A stretch of DNA of 22,500 nt. Source: Symbiodinium natans. Taxonomy: Eukaryota > Sar > Dinophyceae > Suessiales > Symbiodiniaceae. Below are positions 21,525 through 22,500 of the stretch, one piece after another. The DNA is taken from NCBI GenBank assembly GCA_905221605.1, contig CAJNDS010002305.1:225001-247500 (forward strand), read 5' to 3'. The translations under genes were made by a program, and so were the position numbers. Numbering within the stretch: the first letter of the stretch is position 1; each line of letters opens with the position of its first letter. Under the pieces are notes generated by a model, which saw only the letters and a program-made list of their open reading frames with translations, made no database searches and was not told the origin of the DNA.

Positions 21525-21609
21525 CCCCAAACCCTAAACCCTAAACCCTAAACCCTAAACCCTAAACCCTAAACCCTAAACCCTGAACCCTGAACCCTAG
21601 ACCCTAAAA
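21525..21609 (-). repeat. Telomere-type array, C strand
   Basis: CCCTAAA flanked by CCCCAAA at the left and CCCTGAA, CCCTAGA at the right. Confidence 0.96.
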
Positions 21610-21678
21610 CGTGAAGCCTCCAAACCCACTAGGCGCAGTGTACCCTTCAAGCCCAAAATCTTCAGTCTCTCCGAGTTG

Positions 21679-21781
21679 CCCTAAACCCTAAAACCCTACG
21701 CCCTGAAGCTAAACCCTAAACCCTAAACAAACCCTAAGCCCTAAGCCCTAAGCCCTAAACCCTAAACCCTAAACCCCAAAG
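21679..21781 (-). repeat. C-strand array, degenerate, with CCCTAAG block
   Basis: Two partial blocks. Three CCCTAAG units in a row, then CCCTAAA, ending CCCCAAAG. Confidence 0.95.
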
Positions 21782-21887
21782 CGCCCCGAAGATTCGATTC
21801 CTGAGGCGCCCACCAAAAGGCTGAAGCTTGATGAGTCGCTGGCGCCGTCAGGCTACGCCGGAGGAATTGGCTCCCTCCTAAGATTCT
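21782..21887 (+). CDS. Exon candidate between a C-strand and a G-strand array
   Basis: After CCCCAAAG (AG at 21781) the frame reads RPEDSIPEAPTKRLKLDESL then APSGYAGGIGSLL, with mostly G/C third positions, and stays open into the next array. Same layout as at 13980, 15769 and 18282. Exact donor unclear. No family recognised. Confidence 0.33.
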
Positions 21888-21937
21888 TTTTAGGGTTTAG
21901 GGTTCAGGGTTTAGGGTTTAGGGTTTAGGGTTCAGGG
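21888..21937 (+). repeat. Telomere-type array, G strand
   Basis: Six to seven units, two of them TTCAGGG. Confidence 0.95.
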
Positions 21938-22185
21938 GTTGATGGCGTTGCTTCAGCAGCTTCTGTAGACTTAGGGAGCTTTTCGGACTGTTGGATTCTG
22001 GTCCCTGTGAGAATCGAACCTTCAACCCTAAGCCCCCTTGACAAGGGGAGCAGCCTGTCGAATCCCCAGCACGAAGCACCTTGCGCTCATTGAGCGTAGG
22101 GGTTGACATGATTGACACATGTTGCCCCACATATCAGCGAAGATCCCCCAAGCAGGACCCATGCGACCTGAGACAGAAAGGGGAT
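21938..22185. other. Spacer with a hairpin, no gene called
   Basis: CCCCTTGACAAGGGG at about 22031-22046 is a near-perfect hairpin. A - strand frame 21918-22130 is open but shows nothing recognisable. A tRNA-like B-box match here was rejected. Confidence 0.4.
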
Positions 22186-22233
22186 TGGGGTTTAGGGTTT
22201 AGGGTTTAGGGTTTAGGGTTTAGGGTTTAGGGT
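22186..22233 (+). repeat. Telomere-type array, G strand
   Basis: Seven TTTAGGG units preceded by a TTTGGGG-like start. Confidence 0.96.
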
Positions 22234-22245
22234 TTCATGACAGGA

Positions 22246-22266
22246 GTCACAGTGGGAGACTGTGAC
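22246..22266. other. Perfect 8-bp-arm hairpin
   Basis: GTCACAGT, five bases, ACTGTGAC. No T run follows, so no terminator role is suggested. Confidence 0.7.
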
Positions 22267-22377
22267 CCACCACGACCCAGAAAGGGAGCCTGGGCCACCC
22301 ATCCAGCCCCAGCAACCCCGTAACTCACTAGCCCTCCAAAACCCATACGAAGCAGTGTAACAGGGTTTATATTGCTG

Positions 22378-22440
22378 TTTTTGGTGAGTGTATATAGGGT
22401 TCCTTTTTAATTTTGGTGAGTGTATGTACTGTCCTTTTGA
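22378..22440 (+). repeat. Two tandem copies of a 30-33-bp unit
   Basis: TTTTGGTGAGTGTAT occurs at about 22379 and 22411, each followed by a G/T-rich stretch and TCCTTTT. The rest of 22267-22500 shows no gene I would support. A - strand frame 22213-22449 crosses it. Confidence 0.75.
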
Positions 22441-22500
22441 GGGGTACAAGAAATATGTACTCTACTTCATATGAACCCAGACCTTTTGCCCATTAACCCG

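Noticed and set aside
21990-22090. GGTTCGATTC on the - strand with a CCCCTTG hairpin, resembling a tRNA T-loop and anticodon arm
   Set aside because: The T-stem pairs poorly, and I find no matching acceptor strand and no A box.
1-22500. CRISPR-like interpretation of regular repeats and spacers
   Set aside because: The repeats are 7-bp telomere units in blocks of variable length and both orientations, with spacers of 100 bp to several kb.
1-22500. A true chromosome end
   Set aside because: Arrays occur in both orientations throughout, and neither end of the window consists of a long uniform array.

Overview
The window looks like nuclear DNA of a protist, most likely a dinoflagellate such as a Symbiodiniaceae relative. 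The main reason is about 40 separate blocks of the 7-base telomere-type repeat TTTAGGG / CCCTAAA, on both strands, from end to end of 22.5 kb. They fill roughly a fifth of the sequence. This repeat is the telomere type of plants, dinoflagellates and some other alveolates, so the assignment is an inference. I found no bacterial gene, rRNA, tRNA, CRISPR array or recognisable protein family.

Layout. 1-450 is a one-sided C/T-rich tract. 450-3250 alternates short arrays with spacers of 100-800 bp and holds a long trinucleotide microsatellite (2.7-2.96 kb). 3251-3726 is the longest array. 3.7-5.9 kb is array-free and holds a fold-back element with a nested MITE. 5.9-13 kb has arrays every few hundred bases, including the large C-strand arrays at 6957, 7736, 9417 and 9924, with single-copy spacers and several MITE-like palindromic elements. 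12.5 and 14.4 kb carry two 10-bp AT satellites in opposite orientation. 13-22.5 kb continues the alternation, with more MITE copies at 13.6, 15.0, 16.7, 18.95, 19.17 and 20.29 kb.

Five small palindromic families, named here A to E, are visible by comparing copies within the window: A (ends like ATATGGGGGTTTACGA), B (GGTTCTTAGTAGGGAA), C (CTTAGTAGTAG to ACTGAG), D (15024) and E (10530).

Genes. No complete gene can be called with confidence. Many spacers have stop-free frames that read like protein, often beside a good polypyrimidine-AG acceptor or a GT donor, as expected for small exons of intron-rich dinoflagellate genes. Stop-free runs of 30-70 codons are common by chance in six frames of this composition, and several spacers are open on both strands, so every CDS entry is an exon candidate of low confidence. 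The best models are 6176-6651 (three exons, one intron being a MITE and one carrying a telomere-type array) and 12911-13343 (two exons in phase). A recurring arrangement is that G-strand arrays start just after a candidate exon, with the donor GT inside GTTTAGGG, and C-strand arrays end in an AG just before one. If real, intron ends would be complementary.
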